DNA from: a virus
Length of the DNA stretch: 40,447 bases
IMG/VR virus record: IMGVR_UViG_3300040770_000214
Span: 1 to 40,447 of that record
Reading direction: 5' to 3' (one strand)
The position numbers and the translations under genes were made by a program. A model generated the notes under the pieces. The model searched no databases, was not told the DNA's origin, and was given only the letters and a program-made list of their open reading frames with translations. How positions within the stretch are numbered: position 1 is the first letter of the stretch; every line of letters starts with the position of its first letter. Below are positions 31,433-40,344 of this stretch, piece by piece.

Positions 31433-31966
31433 ATGGCAACAAAAGTTATTACAGGGAAAGTTCGCTTTTCATTTCCACACGTTTTCGAACCTTCAGGCAT
31501 GGAAGGTCAAAAAGAGAAATACAGTGTTTCATTAATCATCCCTAAAACTGATGAGAAAACATTAGCTGAAGTTAGAGCAGCTATTGATGAAGCATTAGAA
31601 GCAGGTAAAGCAGGTAAATTCGGTGGTAAACTACCTCCAGTTTTCAAGAACCCATTAAGAGATGGTGATGCTGAAAGACCAGATGATGAAGCATACAAGA
31701 ACTCATTTTTTGTTAATGCAAACTCTGACAACAAACCTGGTGTAGTTGATGCTTCAGTAAAACCAATTCTTGATAGAGACGAGTTCTATGCAGGTTGTTA
31801 TGGTAGAGCAGGTATAACATTCTATGCATTCAATTCTAATGGTAACAAAGGTGTTGCATGTGGATTACAGAATGTACAGAAACTAACTGATGGTGATAGG
31901 CTTTCAGGTGGTTCATCTGCTGCAGAGGACTTTGGTGCTCCAGTAGCCGGTGATGATTTAATGTAA
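31433..31966 (+). CDS. Single-strand DNA-binding-like protein (DUF2815 type)
   Basis: A 177-residue protein with the DUF2815 layout: ITGKVRFSFPHVFEPS at the N-terminus, an EKYSVSLIIPK strand, a DGDAERPDDEAYKNSFFVNA loop, DRDEFYAGCYGRAGITFYAF, and GVACGLQNVQKLTDG. It ends in an acidic tail (EDFGAPVAGDDLM) as in T7 gp2.5-type single-strand-binding proteins. It probably coats replication intermediates and recruits polymerase. It has its own promoter box and terminator, and its codons are more uniform than those of its neighbours, consistent with high expression. Confidence 0.82.
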   Translation: MATKVITGKVRFSFPHVFEPSGMEGQKEKYSVSLIIPKTDEKTLAEVRAAIDEALEAGKAGKFGGKLPPVFKNPLRDGDAERPDDEAYKNSFFVNANSDNKPGVVDASVKPILDRDEFYAGCYGRAGITFYAFNSNGNKGVACGLQNVQKLTDGDRLSGGSSAAEDFGAPVAGDDLM

Positions 31967-31973
31967 AATATTT

Positions 31974-32043
31974 ATGGTTTCAGCGTGTGTGTTTGAATTA
32001 AATGAGATTATAATGTAAGACGTCTCAGCCATATTATTTTTTT
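31974..32043 (+). terminator. Terminator after the DUF2815 gene
   Basis: An outer ATGGTT/AGCCAT stem (31974-31979 with 32027-32032) encloses TGAGA/TCTCA (32003-32007 with 32023-32027). A run of seven T at 32037-32043 follows. The two stems share one base, so only one extra pair is lost. Confidence 0.5.
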
Positions 32044-32052
32044 ATTTTATAA

Positions 32053-32165
32053 GGGGAAGTAGCTCAATTGGTAAGAGCCAAAAAATCTACTAGTAGTGCG
32101 CACTACATAATCTTAATTGATTTTGGTAGTAATAAGGGTTAGCGGTTCGAGTCCGCTCTTCTCCA
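32053..32165 (+). ncRNA. tRNA-like RNA with oversized anticodon domain
   Basis: The two ends fit a tRNA exactly. The acceptor is GGGGAAG (32053-32059) with CTTCTCC (32158-32164, one G-T pair), followed by T8 and A9. The D arm is GCTC/GAGC (32062-32065 with 32075-32078) with AATTGGTAA loop. The T arm is AGCGG/CCGCT (32141-32145 with 32153-32157) with loop TTCGAGT. Discriminator A is at 32165 and no CCA is encoded. But 62 bases lie between D and T arms instead of about 23. They form AAAATC/GATTTT (32082-32087 with 32119-32124) around a perfect palindrome GTAGTGCGCACTAC (32094-32107). No ordinary 7-base anticodon loop is evident. Confidence 0.6.
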
Positions 32166-32187
32166 CAACTAAAACCATTAGCCAACT

Positions 32188-34158
32188 ATGCAAAATAAGT
32201 TACACATAGATATAGAGACTTACAGTCCTATAGACTTAAAAACATCCGGTGTTTATAAATATGCTGAGTCACCAGAGTTTGAAATACTCACACTTAGTTA
32301 TGCATTAAATGATGGTCCTATAATTGATGTGCCTTTAGCTTTAGGTGCACAATTACCTTATGAATTTATAGACCATTGTGGTTCAGCTAATACACTTAAA
32401 TTAGCTCATAATGCTTTGTTCGAAAGAACTTGTTTAGCTGCAATAGATTTGATTATACCTCCTGAAGAGTGGGAGTGTACAGCTATTAAGGCTTCATATT
32501 GTGGTTTACCTGCTAGCTTAGAAGCTGTTTCTGAAGCATTGAAACTTGGAGACAAATCTAAATCTGCTTCAGGTAAAGCATTAATTAAATTCTTCTGCAT
32601 ACCTAAGTCAGATGGCACAAGAAATATGCCAGAAGATCACTTAGAAAAGTTTCAAGAATTGGTAGATTATTGTAATCAAGACGTTGTAGCTGAAATGGCT
32701 ATAGACGATAGATTATGTATGTATGATGTTTGTCAATTCGAAAGAGATAACTATTTTTTAGACCAACATATAAATGATAGAGGTATAAAAGTTGATTTAC
32801 AATTTGCTAAAGCTGCTTATGAATTAGATTTGGGATTCAAAGTTAAAGCCATAGATAGAATGAAGCAAATAACTGGCTTATCAAATCCAAACAGCCCTAA
32901 GCAACTTACAGACTGGTTGAATGCTGCTCAAAAAGACGTTACAGTTAAATCAATAGCAAAAGAAAATTTACAAGGTTTATTAAAAGTTGCTTCAGGGCCT
33001 GTTTTGGAAATATTAGAATTACGAGCTGCAACATCAAAAACATCTACTGCAAAGTATGTTGCTATGTTATCATCAGCATGTAAGGATGATAGTATTAGAG
33101 GTTGCTTCCAATTTTATGGGGCTAATAAGACTGGTAGATGGGCAGGGAGAATTGTACAATTACAAAATCTACCAACTAATAAATTTCTTGTTGATAATAG
33201 TGATGAGGACTCAATTGACATTGCTAGAAACATTGTTGCACAAAATGATTTAGAGCTAGCAGAAATGGTTTATGGTTTTAAAATACCACAAGTACTATCT
33301 GAATTAATTAGACCAGCATTTATAGCTAGAGATGGTTTAACCTTTGCTGTTTCAGATTTCTCTGCAATTGAAGCAAGGGTATTATCATGGTTAGCATCAG
33401 AAGCATGGCGTATGGAAGTATTTGCTACTCATGGTAAGATTTATGAAGCAGCTGCATCAGCAATGTTTAATGTACCTATTGAACAAGTTACTAAAAACTC
33501 TGAATATAGAATGAGAGCCAAAAATGCTGAGTTAGCCTTAGGTTATCAAGGTGCATTAGAAGCTATGAGAAGAATGGGTGGTGAGAAAATGGGTTTATCT
33601 GATTCAGAAATGAATGACCTAGTAAAATTATGGAGGAAAGTAAATCCTAAAGTAGTTAAACTATGGAATGAATTTAATGACTATGCTATTGAAGCTGTTA
33701 TGACTATAGGTACTAGAATAGAAACAGGTTACAGAAATGTTGCATTCTTATCAGATGGTTTAATACTAAAAATGATTTTACCTTCAGGTAGATGTATATC
33801 ATATTTTGAACCTCACTTAAAGACAAACCGTTTTGGCTCTGCATGTATAAAATACAAAAACATCGACCAGAAAACAAAGAAATGGTGGGACACAGAGACT
33901 TATGGTGGTAAACTAGTTGAGAATGCAGTACAAGCTATATCAAGAGATGTATTAGTACACTCAATGCAGAATTTGGCTAATAATGGTTTTGACATTAATA
34001 TGCATGTTCATGATGAGGTTATATGTGAAGTTCCAGAGAATGAAGGTGAAGAGCAATTAGTTATAATGGAGAATATAATGAAGCAAAATATACCTTGGGC
34101 TCCAGATCTAATTCTAGGTGCAGCAGGGTATGTAACCAAATACTACAAAAAAGATTAA
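32188..34158 (+). CDS. Family A DNA polymerase with 3'-5' exonuclease
   Basis: The phage replicative polymerase, 656 residues. Exonuclease motifs are DIET (8-11), HNALFE (74-79) and YCNQD (161-165). The polymerase has TGRWAGRIVQLQNLP (315-329), motif A SDFSAIEAR (389-397, Asp390), motif B RMRAKNAELALGYQG (441-455), where an Arg and a Lys would bind the nucleotide, and motif C HVHDE (606-610). There is no 5'-3' exonuclease domain. The motif A variant SAIEAR is typical of phage polymerases in this module. It is encoded just upstream of the primase-helicase. Confidence 0.92.
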   Translation: MQNKLHIDIETYSPIDLKTSGVYKYAESPEFEILTLSYALNDGPIIDVPLALGAQLPYEFIDHCGSANTLKLAHNALFERTCLAAIDLIIPPEEWECTAIKASYCGLPASLEAVSEALKLGDKSKSASGKALIKFFCIPKSDGTRNMPEDHLEKFQELVDYCNQDVVAEMAIDDRLCMYDVCQFERDNYFLDQHINDRGIKVDLQFAKAAYELDLGFKVKAIDRMKQITGLSNPNSPKQLTDWLNAAQKDVTVKSIAKENLQGLLKVASGPVLEILELRAATSKTSTAKYVAMLSSACKDDSIRGCFQFYGANKTGRWAGRIVQLQNLPTNKFLVDNSDEDSIDIARNIVAQNDLELAEMVYGFKIPQVLSELIRPAFIARDGLTFAVSDFSAIEARVLSWLASEAWRMEVFATHGKIYEAAASAMFNVPIEQVTKNSEYRMRAKNAELALGYQGALEAMRRMGGEKMGLSDSEMNDLVKLWRKVNPKVVKLWNEFNDYAIEAVMTIGTRIETGYRNVAFLSDGLILKMILPSGRCISYFEPHLKTNRFGSACIKYKNIDQKTKKWWDTETYGGKLVENAVQAISRDVLVHSMQNLANNGFDINMHVHDEVICEVPENEGEEQLVIMENIMKQNIPWAPDLILGAAGYVTKYYKKD

Positions 34159-34162
34159 TACT

Positions 34163-36574
34163 ATGCAGCACGATAATGTAATTTGCATTGCAACAGGTAT
34201 GAGCGCAAGGTCTCTTACCTGGAAGAATATAGATATAAGATGGTCTAAACTTGTAGAAAAGCTTTGTACTGAAAATAAAACTAATGAGACTTATAAAGAG
34301 TACATTGGAGCTAAAAAAGAAGAGCAAAGCAAAATAAAAGATGTAGGTGGTTTTGTTGGAGGTTACTTACAAGGTGGTAAAAGAAGTCCCAAAAATGTAG
34401 TATATAGGCAATTAATAACTTTAGATATTGATTTTGCTTATGGGGATTTTTGGGATGATTTTACCATGATTTTTAGTAATGCAGCTGTATTACATAGTAC
34501 ACATAAACATTGTGAAACAAGTCCAAGATATAGGTTGATTATGCCTATATCAAGAGAAGTAACATCAGATGAGTACGTTGCTATATCAAGAAAAATAGCT
34601 GGTACTCTGGGGATAGAAGTATTTGATAACACTACTTTTGAACCCAACAGATTAATGTTTTGGCCTTCAAATAGTATAGATACTAAATATTATGCTAAAG
34701 TACAAGATGGACCGTGGGTTGATGCTGATACTATTTTATCTTCATACCAGGATTGGAGAGATACAAGCTTATGGCCAACATCTAATGCTAGGATTAATGA
34801 GATAGGCACAAACATAGATAAGCAAGAAGACCCTGAAAATAAAAAAGGTATAGTAGGTTTTTTCTGTAAAACTTATTCTGTAAAACAAGCTATTGATAAG
34901 TTCATACCTGAAGTGTATGTACCTACAACTATTGATGATAGATACTCTTATGTTAAAGGTTCTACTTCTGCAGGTTTAATGATTTACAATGATAAATTTG
35001 CATTCTCCCACCATGGTACAGACCCATGCTCAAATAAATTATGCAATGCTTTTGACTTAATCCGTATACACTTATTCGGGCATTTAGATGATGGCACAGT
35101 TGATAACCAATCATATAAATCCAAAAGCTTTACCGCTATGGATGAGTTATCAAGAAATGATACTGGGGTTAAAAAGACTATAGCTTATGAAAATATAGTA
35201 TCAGCTAAATATGATTTCAATGAGGATTATGAAGGTGAAGCTAAGATAGAAGTAGAAACAGTTGAAGTAGATGATGACGATATTGATTGGATGACTAAAC
35301 TTGAAGCTAATACTAAAGGTGATTATTTATCAACTGCTTCTAATATAAGCATGGTTTTAGCAAATGACTCCAGATTAAAATCAGTATTTAAGCAAAACTT
35401 ATTTGATAATAAGAAGTATATATTTAAGAGTCTACCTTGGAGAAAAATAAATACTTTTGAACCTATTAAAGACGTTGACTACTCTGGTGTTAGAAACTAT
35501 GTAGAAAGCATATATGGTATATCAAGTGCACAAAAGATTGATGATGCATTAAAACTTGAATTTGAGCGTAATAGTTTTCATCCAATTAAGGACTACTTGA
35601 ATTATTTGCATTGGGATGGTTTAGATAGGATTGATAATTTACTTATCGATTTCTTTGGTGCTACTGACAACATATACACAAAGGAGGCTATACGTAAAAC
35701 ACTTGTTGGGGCAGTAGCTAGGGTATACAATCCAGGTTGTAAGTTTGATTCTGTTCTTGTTATTGTTGGGCAGCAAGGTACTATGAAAAGTACATTCTTT
35801 AAAAAGCTTGGTAGAGAATGGTTTTCTGATACATTCTTTACAGTACAGGGTAAAGATGCTTTAGAACAAATTCAAGGTGCTTGGATTATAGAAATGGCAG
35901 AATTATCAGGTATGAGAAAATCTGATATAGAAACTACAAAACATTTTATATCTAAGCAAGAAGATACATTTAGACCTGCTTATGCTAGGACAGCTGAAAC
36001 TTATAAAAGGCAATGTATAATTGTAGGTACTACTAATGAAGATGATTTCTTAAATGATTCATCTGGTAACAGACGTTTCAATCCTGTTAAGGTTGTTAAA
36101 GAAAGAGTGACTAAGAATATATTTGAAGAGTTGGACCCTATAGTAGACCAAATATGGGCAGAAGCTGTGCATTTATATAACAAAGGTGAGAAGCTTATAC
36201 TATCAGAAGATGCTGAGTTTATTGCTAAAGGCGAACAAATAAAACATAGCAAGATAGATGATAGAACAGGTATTATAGGGCAATTCTTAAATACTAGACT
36301 ACCAGATGATTGGGATGATAGAGACTTAACTGTTAGAAGGTTGTACTTAGAGAATGATTCATTAACTGCAACTGGTGAAGTTACTAGAGACTTTGTATGC
36401 ATGGCCGAAATATGGTGTGAATGTTTAGGTAAAGAAAAAGATAACATGAACAGGTATAACACTAGAGAAATTAATGAGATTCTTAAAAGCTTTCCTGATT
36501 GGGAATATGTACAGTCTACAAAGAACTTTAAGTTATATGGCAAGCAAAAATATTATCAACGTAAATTACTTTAA
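34163..36574 (+). CDS. Primase-helicase fusion (VirE/VapE type)
   Basis: An 803-residue replication protein. The N-terminal half looks like an archaeo-eukaryotic-type primase, with LDIDF (87-91) acidic pair, HSTHKHCETSPRYRLIMP (111-128) and a later Trp- and Cys-containing linker. The C-terminal half is a VirE-type ATPase, with Walker A VGQQGTMKS (535-543), Walker B WIIEMAE (574-580) and GTTNEDDFLNDSSGNRRF (622-639) holding the sensor Asn and Arg finger region. It would prime and unwind for the polymerase four bases upstream. No separate DnaB- or DnaG-like gene is present. Confidence 0.87.
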   Translation: MQHDNVICIATGMSARSLTWKNIDIRWSKLVEKLCTENKTNETYKEYIGAKKEEQSKIKDVGGFVGGYLQGGKRSPKNVVYRQLITLDIDFAYGDFWDDFTMIFSNAAVLHSTHKHCETSPRYRLIMPISREVTSDEYVAISRKIAGTLGIEVFDNTTFEPNRLMFWPSNSIDTKYYAKVQDGPWVDADTILSSYQDWRDTSLWPTSNARINEIGTNIDKQEDPENKKGIVGFFCKTYSVKQAIDKFIPEVYVPTTIDDRYSYVKGSTSAGLMIYNDKFAFSHHGTDPCSNKLCNAFDLIRIHLFGHLDDGTVDNQSYKSKSFTAMDELSRNDTGVKKTIAYENIVSAKYDFNEDYEGEAKIEVETVEVDDDDIDWMTKLEANTKGDYLSTASNISMVLANDSRLKSVFKQNLFDNKKYIFKSLPWRKINTFEPIKDVDYSGVRNYVESIYGISSAQKIDDALKLEFERNSFHPIKDYLNYLHWDGLDRIDNLLIDFFGATDNIYTKEAIRKTLVGAVARVYNPGCKFDSVLVIVGQQGTMKSTFFKKLGREWFSDTFFTVQGKDALEQIQGAWIIEMAELSGMRKSDIETTKHFISKQEDTFRPAYARTAETYKRQCIIVGTTNEDDFLNDSSGNRRFNPVKVVKERVTKNIFEELDPIVDQIWAEAVHLYNKGEKLILSEDAEFIAKGEQIKHSKIDDRTGIIGQFLNTRLPDDWDDRDLTVRRLYLENDSLTATGEVTRDFVCMAEIWCECLGKEKDNMNRYNTREINEILKSFPDWEYVQSTKNFKLYGKQKYYQRKLL

Positions 36575-36576
36575 TT

Positions 36577-36912
36577 ATGGATTTAAAAGTAGGACAAAAA
36601 GTATGGCTTAAACCTGAAGGTAATTATGCTAGGTATAACAAAGATATAATAGAAACCAGTGTAATTTCAATAGGTAGAAAGTATGGTAGATTAGGCATAG
36701 AAAACCAATTAAACCCATTATTTGACTTAGAAGATTACTATGAGAAAAATGATTGTACTCCAAATTACCAGGTTTATGACAATATTGAAGATGCTATTAA
36801 CCCTATGAGAAAGAGTAATAAATTATCTGATATACAATCTTTAATACATAGTATGACATATGCACAGCTTATTAAATTAGAAGGGTATTTACTAGCAAAG
36901 CCATTTTTATAG
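36577..36912 (+). CDS. Hypothetical protein in the replication operon
   Basis: A 111-residue protein whose N-terminal 60 residues look like a small barrel (MDLKVGQKVWLKPEGNYARY, then TSVISIGRKYGRLGI). A helical C-terminal part follows (DIQSLIHSMTYAQLIKLEGY). It begins two bases after the primase-helicase stop, and its own stop abuts the nuclease start, so it is co-translated with both. It may be a small nucleic-acid-binding adaptor, but I see no specific motif. Confidence 0.6.
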   Translation: MDLKVGQKVWLKPEGNYARYNKDIIETSVISIGRKYGRLGIENQLNPLFDLEDYYEKNDCTPNYQVYDNIEDAINPMRKSNKLSDIQSLIHSMTYAQLIKLEGYLLAKPFL

Positions 36913-37212
36913 ATGTTTCATAGTACATCAACTTCTGAAAAATACTTTGAGCGTAAATTAGTAGAAAGAATAAAAGCAAAAGGTGGTTTATGCTTAAAGC
37001 TTTTATCAAATCATTTTCTAGGTTTGCCTGATAGAATGTGCTTACTACCAGGTGGTATATTATTCTTTTGCGAAATTAAGACAACTGGATTTGTACGCTC
37101 TCCTAGGCAAGCTTTGGTTCATAGAAAACTCATCCAGTTAGGTTTTAAATCATACCTAGTGGATTCTATGGAAATTATAAATGAATTAACTGGAGACGAC
37201 CCCAGCATATAA
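36913..37212 (+). CDS. VRR-NUC nuclease
   Basis: A 99-residue minimal PD-(D/E)XK nuclease. Glu13 lies in SEKYFERKLVERI, GLPD (37-40) gives Asp40, FFCEIKTTG holds Glu54 and Lys56, and RSPRQ (62-66) gives the following Gln. This is the stand-alone VRR-NUC form common beside an SNF2-type helicase in phage replication modules. It probably cuts branched DNA intermediates during replication or packaging. The start immediately follows the previous stop, and the helicase gene begins five bases after its end. Confidence 0.88.
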   Translation: MFHSTSTSEKYFERKLVERIKAKGGLCLKLLSNHFLGLPDRMCLLPGGILFFCEIKTTGFVRSPRQALVHRKLIQLGFKSYLVDSMEIINELTGDDPSI

Positions 37213-37217
37213 ATATT

Positions 37218-38615
37218 ATGACTAAATTATTATCATTAGAGAATTTTCATGAATACCAATTTGCATCTGTAGACCATCTAAATAGAAACAAAAATTGTGG
37301 TTTATTTCTAGATATGGGCTTAGGTAAAACCATTATAACTCTTACATTCTTGAATAAGATATTATACGAAGAATTAGAAATAAACAGAGCTTTAATAGTT
37401 GGCCCTAAAAGAGTTGTAGAAAGTGTATGGACAAGTGAGGTTGAAAAATGGAGCCATCTTAAGAATATGAAACTTACTAAAATAGTAGGTTCTCCACAGC
37501 AGAGAGAGAAGGCTTTAATGGAGAAAACAGATGTGCACCTTATTTCAAGGGATAACATAGTATGGTTGTGTGGTAAATTTGGTGGTCACATGCCTTATGA
37601 TACATTGGTTATAGATGAGTCTAGTAGTTTTAAATCAGCAAAATCACAAAGGTTTAAAGCTTTAAGGTTAGTTATAGGGCAATTCAAGAGAGTTATTATT
37701 TTAACTGGTACTCCTGCACCAAATGGACTAATAGACTTGTGGCCACAAATATATTTACTTGATAGAGGTGATAGGTTAGGTAAAACTATAACATCATACC
37801 GTGAGCAATTTTTTAAACCTGATGCGAGAAATGGCCAAGTAATATTCAACTACAAGTTACAAGAATCTGGTGAAGAAAGAATACACTCAAGAATAAGTGA
37901 TATTTGTTTATCTATGAGAGCTAAGGATTACCTTAGCTTACCTGAAAGAATAGACAACTATATTGAATTGAAATTTGATGATGAGCTACAAAAGAAGTAT
38001 GATGATTTCGAACGCGATAAAGTAATGGAGTTCATTGAAAGTGGCGTTGAGCTTACTGCTGTTAATGCTGCTGGTATGGTTAATAAACTTTTACAGTTTG
38101 CTAATGGCGCAGTGTATGATGAAAACAGAGATTATCATGAAATACACTCTATGAAGTTAGATGCATTGGCTGATATTGTAGAAGAGAATGATGGTAAGCC
38201 AATTCTTGTTGCATACACATACAGGCATGATTTAGAACGTATACTAGCTAAATTCAGTAAACTCAAACCAAGGGTTTTAAAAGATAATAATGATATAGCT
38301 GATTGGAATGCTGGTAAAATACGAATGCTAATAATGCACCCAGCTTCTGGTGGACATGGTCTTAATTTACAGTATGGTGGTAACATAATTGTTTGGTTTG
38401 GTATTCCATGGTCATTAGAATTATACCAACAGTTTAATGCTAGATTAGATAGACAAGGTCAAACTGTATCAGTTATAATTAACCACTTGGTTTCATGCAA
38501 TACATATGATATGAATGTAATCAAGTCACTTGAAAACAAAGACAGAACTCAAGAAAGTTTAATGGATGCAGTAAAATACAAAATAGAAACCTATAGAAAA
38601 CTAATGCAAAAATGA
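37218..38615 (+). CDS. SNF2-type DNA helicase
   Basis: A 465-residue superfamily 2 ATPase. Motif I is DMGLGKT (32-38), motif II DESS (133-136, a variant of DEAH) and motif III LTGTPAPN (162-169). The second RecA-like domain has VAYTYRHDLERIL and a motif V-VI region with SGGHGLNLQYGG and FNARLDRQGQ. The length is that of the compact phage version. With VRR-NUC it likely remodels recombination or replication intermediates. Its stop overlaps the next start by four bases. Confidence 0.9.
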   Translation: MTKLLSLENFHEYQFASVDHLNRNKNCGLFLDMGLGKTIITLTFLNKILYEELEINRALIVGPKRVVESVWTSEVEKWSHLKNMKLTKIVGSPQQREKALMEKTDVHLISRDNIVWLCGKFGGHMPYDTLVIDESSSFKSAKSQRFKALRLVIGQFKRVIILTGTPAPNGLIDLWPQIYLLDRGDRLGKTITSYREQFFKPDARNGQVIFNYKLQESGEERIHSRISDICLSMRAKDYLSLPERIDNYIELKFDDELQKKYDDFERDKVMEFIESGVELTAVNAAGMVNKLLQFANGAVYDENRDYHEIHSMKLDALADIVEENDGKPILVAYTYRHDLERILAKFSKLKPRVLKDNNDIADWNAGKIRMLIMHPASGGHGLNLQYGGNIIVWFGIPWSLELYQQFNARLDRQGQTVSVIINHLVSCNTYDMNVIKSLENKDRTQESLMDAVKYKIETYRKLMQK

Positions 38616-39112
38616 AAAGAGATATAAATAAATTACAAGTTGAGAATGTTCATATAGAAGTATATCATACATGGTTAAACATATATGTTGGTGATACTGT
38701 TTATGATTGCCTATTTCATGCTGGCTTATTAAGAAATACTACTGAAAAAACATGGGCAACTACCGATGCATTATTTTGGGTTTGTAGTAAGAAAAATGCA
38801 TGGTTCATAGCATTTAACAAGGGTAAAATAAACCCTGGTACTATAGCACATGAATGCTTTCATGCAACTTGTAGAATACTAAAACAAAAAGGAATTTTAT
38901 ATACAGAAGATACAGAAGAGGCTTATGCATATTTATTAGATTATTTAGTAACAACAGTAACAGGATTAATATTAGCTGAGAATATAGTAAAAGAATCTAT
39001 AATACCTGATAGTTGTGAGTCATATGAAAACCATGAATTTGTAGCTGTTGGCAGTATTCCTAATGTTGGTGAACAACATGCTATTTGCCATAAATGCGGG
39101 TTTAAACCATAA
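38612..39112 (+). CDS. Putative zinc metallopeptidase with C-terminal CxxC
   Basis: A 166-residue protein overlapping the helicase stop (ATGA). Residues 78-84 (IAHECFH) form an HExxH motif with His80, Glu81 and His84. Glu102 or Glu103 in TEDTEEAYAY is in the right place for the third metal ligand of a gluzincin. The N-terminus is beta-rich. The last residues carry Cys159-x2-Cys162 (ICHKCG), perhaps a second zinc site. It lies in the early operon rather than the head or tail region, so it may act on a host protein. Similar stand-alone HExxH proteins are annotated in phages without known targets. Confidence 0.6.
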   Translation: MKRDINKLQVENVHIEVYHTWLNIYVGDTVYDCLFHAGLLRNTTEKTWATTDALFWVCSKKNAWFIAFNKGKINPGTIAHECFHATCRILKQKGILYTEDTEEAYAYLLDYLVTTVTGLILAENIVKESIIPDSCESYENHEFVAVGSIPNVGEQHAICHKCGFKP

Positions 39113-39144
39113 AATAATAATATGAAATAGATAAGAACACTCGA

Positions 39145-39202
39145 AGTAGTTTTAAAACAAAAAATATTTTAACGAAATTTTTGATTTATGGGGAAAACTA
39201 CT
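39145..39202 (+). promoter_or_regulatory. Leader stem upstream of thymidylate synthase
   Basis: AGTAGTTTT (39145-39153) is the exact reverse complement of AAAACTACT (39194-39202), around a 40-base AT-rich loop. A terminator hairpin follows directly at 39206-39243. The tandem order of a long-loop stem and a terminator in front of a biosynthetic gene recalls an attenuator, but no alternative pairing is obvious. Confidence 0.35.
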
Positions 39203-39205
39203 CAC

Positions 39206-39243
39206 ATATAACTAGCGAAGTATAGTAACTAGTTATATTTTTT
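39206..39243 (+). terminator. Terminator of the early operon
   Basis: A perfect 10-bp stem ATATAACTAG/CTAGTTATAT (39206-39215 with 39229-39238) is followed by TTTTTT to 39243. It ends 21 bases before the thymidylate synthase ATG. Confidence 0.75.
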
Positions 39244-39264
39244 AATTTAACAATATAAAAAATT

Positions 39265-40320
39265 ATGGCACATATAGATTTAGAATTTCAAAAATTGTGT
39301 AAAGCAATATTGAGTGAGGGTAGAGAGTATGAAAACAAAAACCGCGGTGTAAAGAGGCTACAAATACCTAGTTATACTTTTAGGCATGATCTTTCACAAG
39401 GTTTCCCAGCAATAACTAACAAGGAATTATATTGGAAAGGTATAGTTGGCGAACTAGTATGGTTCTTAAGAGGTGATACTGATATAAAATACCTCAATGA
39501 TAATGGTATTAAAATTTGGAATGATGATGCTTTTAATTGGTATGTTAAGAAGTACAGTAATAACGATGCTATTGATGGTCAAGAAGATTTCTATCATAAA
39601 AACGAAGATGGCAGCTATAGAATGTTTACATTTGCTGAATTTTCTGCAATAGGTGTAGGTTCTGTAGGACAAAACTACTCAGCCCAGTGGAGAAACTTTA
39701 ATGGTAATACAGATCAAATTGCTGATCTTATTTCTATGATGAAAAAAGATATTATGTCTAGCAGATTAAAGGTTAATGCTTGGAATCCTTCAGAAACTAA
39801 TTTAACAGCATTACCTCCGTGTCATTCAGAATTTCAAGTTATTGGAGTACCATTAACTCAAATTGAAATGATTGAATATGCCAGAAAATCTGGAGTAAAT
39901 GTTTCTAAAACTATTAAAGTAGAGGAACTTATTAAAATGGGTATACCAGAGTTTGGCTTTGAGTTACACTGGAACCAACGTTCAGTAGATACATTTCTTG
40001 GTTTACCATTTAATATAGCATCTTATGGATTGTTAGCTAATATACTTGAGTTGTTGACTGGGTATCCTGCATTAGCTATTGAAGGTACTCTTAAGTGTGT
40101 ACATTTCTATGATAATCAATATGATGCTGTGAGAAAGTTATTAGAAAGAGACCCTAATACACATGATAATTGCGAAGTAGCAATAGCTAAAATGCCTAAC
40201 ATACATATAGACAGTCTTGATTCAATATTTGGCTATATGCAAATTGAAGACTTTAAACTTGTTGGATATACTTCTGATGAGGCAATTAAAGTGAAGATGT
40301 TGGCTCCAAAAGAATTATAA
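39265..40320 (+). CDS. thyA: Thymidylate synthase with internal insertion
   Basis: Methylates dUMP to dTMP with methylene-tetrahydrofolate, helping supply dTMP for an AT-rich genome. Its 351 residues exceed the usual 264 or so. The active-site Cys186 lies in LPPCHSEFQV, and WNQRSVDTFLGLPFNIASY holds the phosphate-binding Arg239-Ser240 and Asn250. Asn at that place favours dUMP, whereas dCMP hydroxymethylases carry Asp. Between Cys186 and Arg239 there are 53 residues instead of about 20, due to an insert at about 195-231 (QIEMIEYARKSGVNV). A second expansion lies near 97-125. The active-site residues seem intact. Confidence 0.9.
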   Translation: MAHIDLEFQKLCKAILSEGREYENKNRGVKRLQIPSYTFRHDLSQGFPAITNKELYWKGIVGELVWFLRGDTDIKYLNDNGIKIWNDDAFNWYVKKYSNNDAIDGQEDFYHKNEDGSYRMFTFAEFSAIGVGSVGQNYSAQWRNFNGNTDQIADLISMMKKDIMSSRLKVNAWNPSETNLTALPPCHSEFQVIGVPLTQIEMIEYARKSGVNVSKTIKVEELIKMGIPEFGFELHWNQRSVDTFLGLPFNIASYGLLANILELLTGYPALAIEGTLKCVHFYDNQYDAVRKLLERDPNTHDNCEVAIAKMPNIHIDSLDSIFGYMQIEDFKLVGYTSDEAIKVKMLAPKEL

Positions 40321-40321
40321 T

Positions 40322-40337
40322 GAAGACTAAAGTCTTC
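40322..40337 (+). other. Short perfect hairpin after thymidylate synthase
   Basis: GAAGACT (40322-40328) and AGTCTTC (40331-40337) can pair right behind the stop codon, with the terminal pair opened to give a workable loop. It may protect the mRNA 3' end. The main terminator follows. Confidence 0.45.
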
Positions 40338-40344
40338 AAAATAA

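Noticed and set aside
36001-36543. Leftward 180-residue frame
   Set aside because: Antisense to the VirE-type ATPase domain, with no leftward neighbours or signals.
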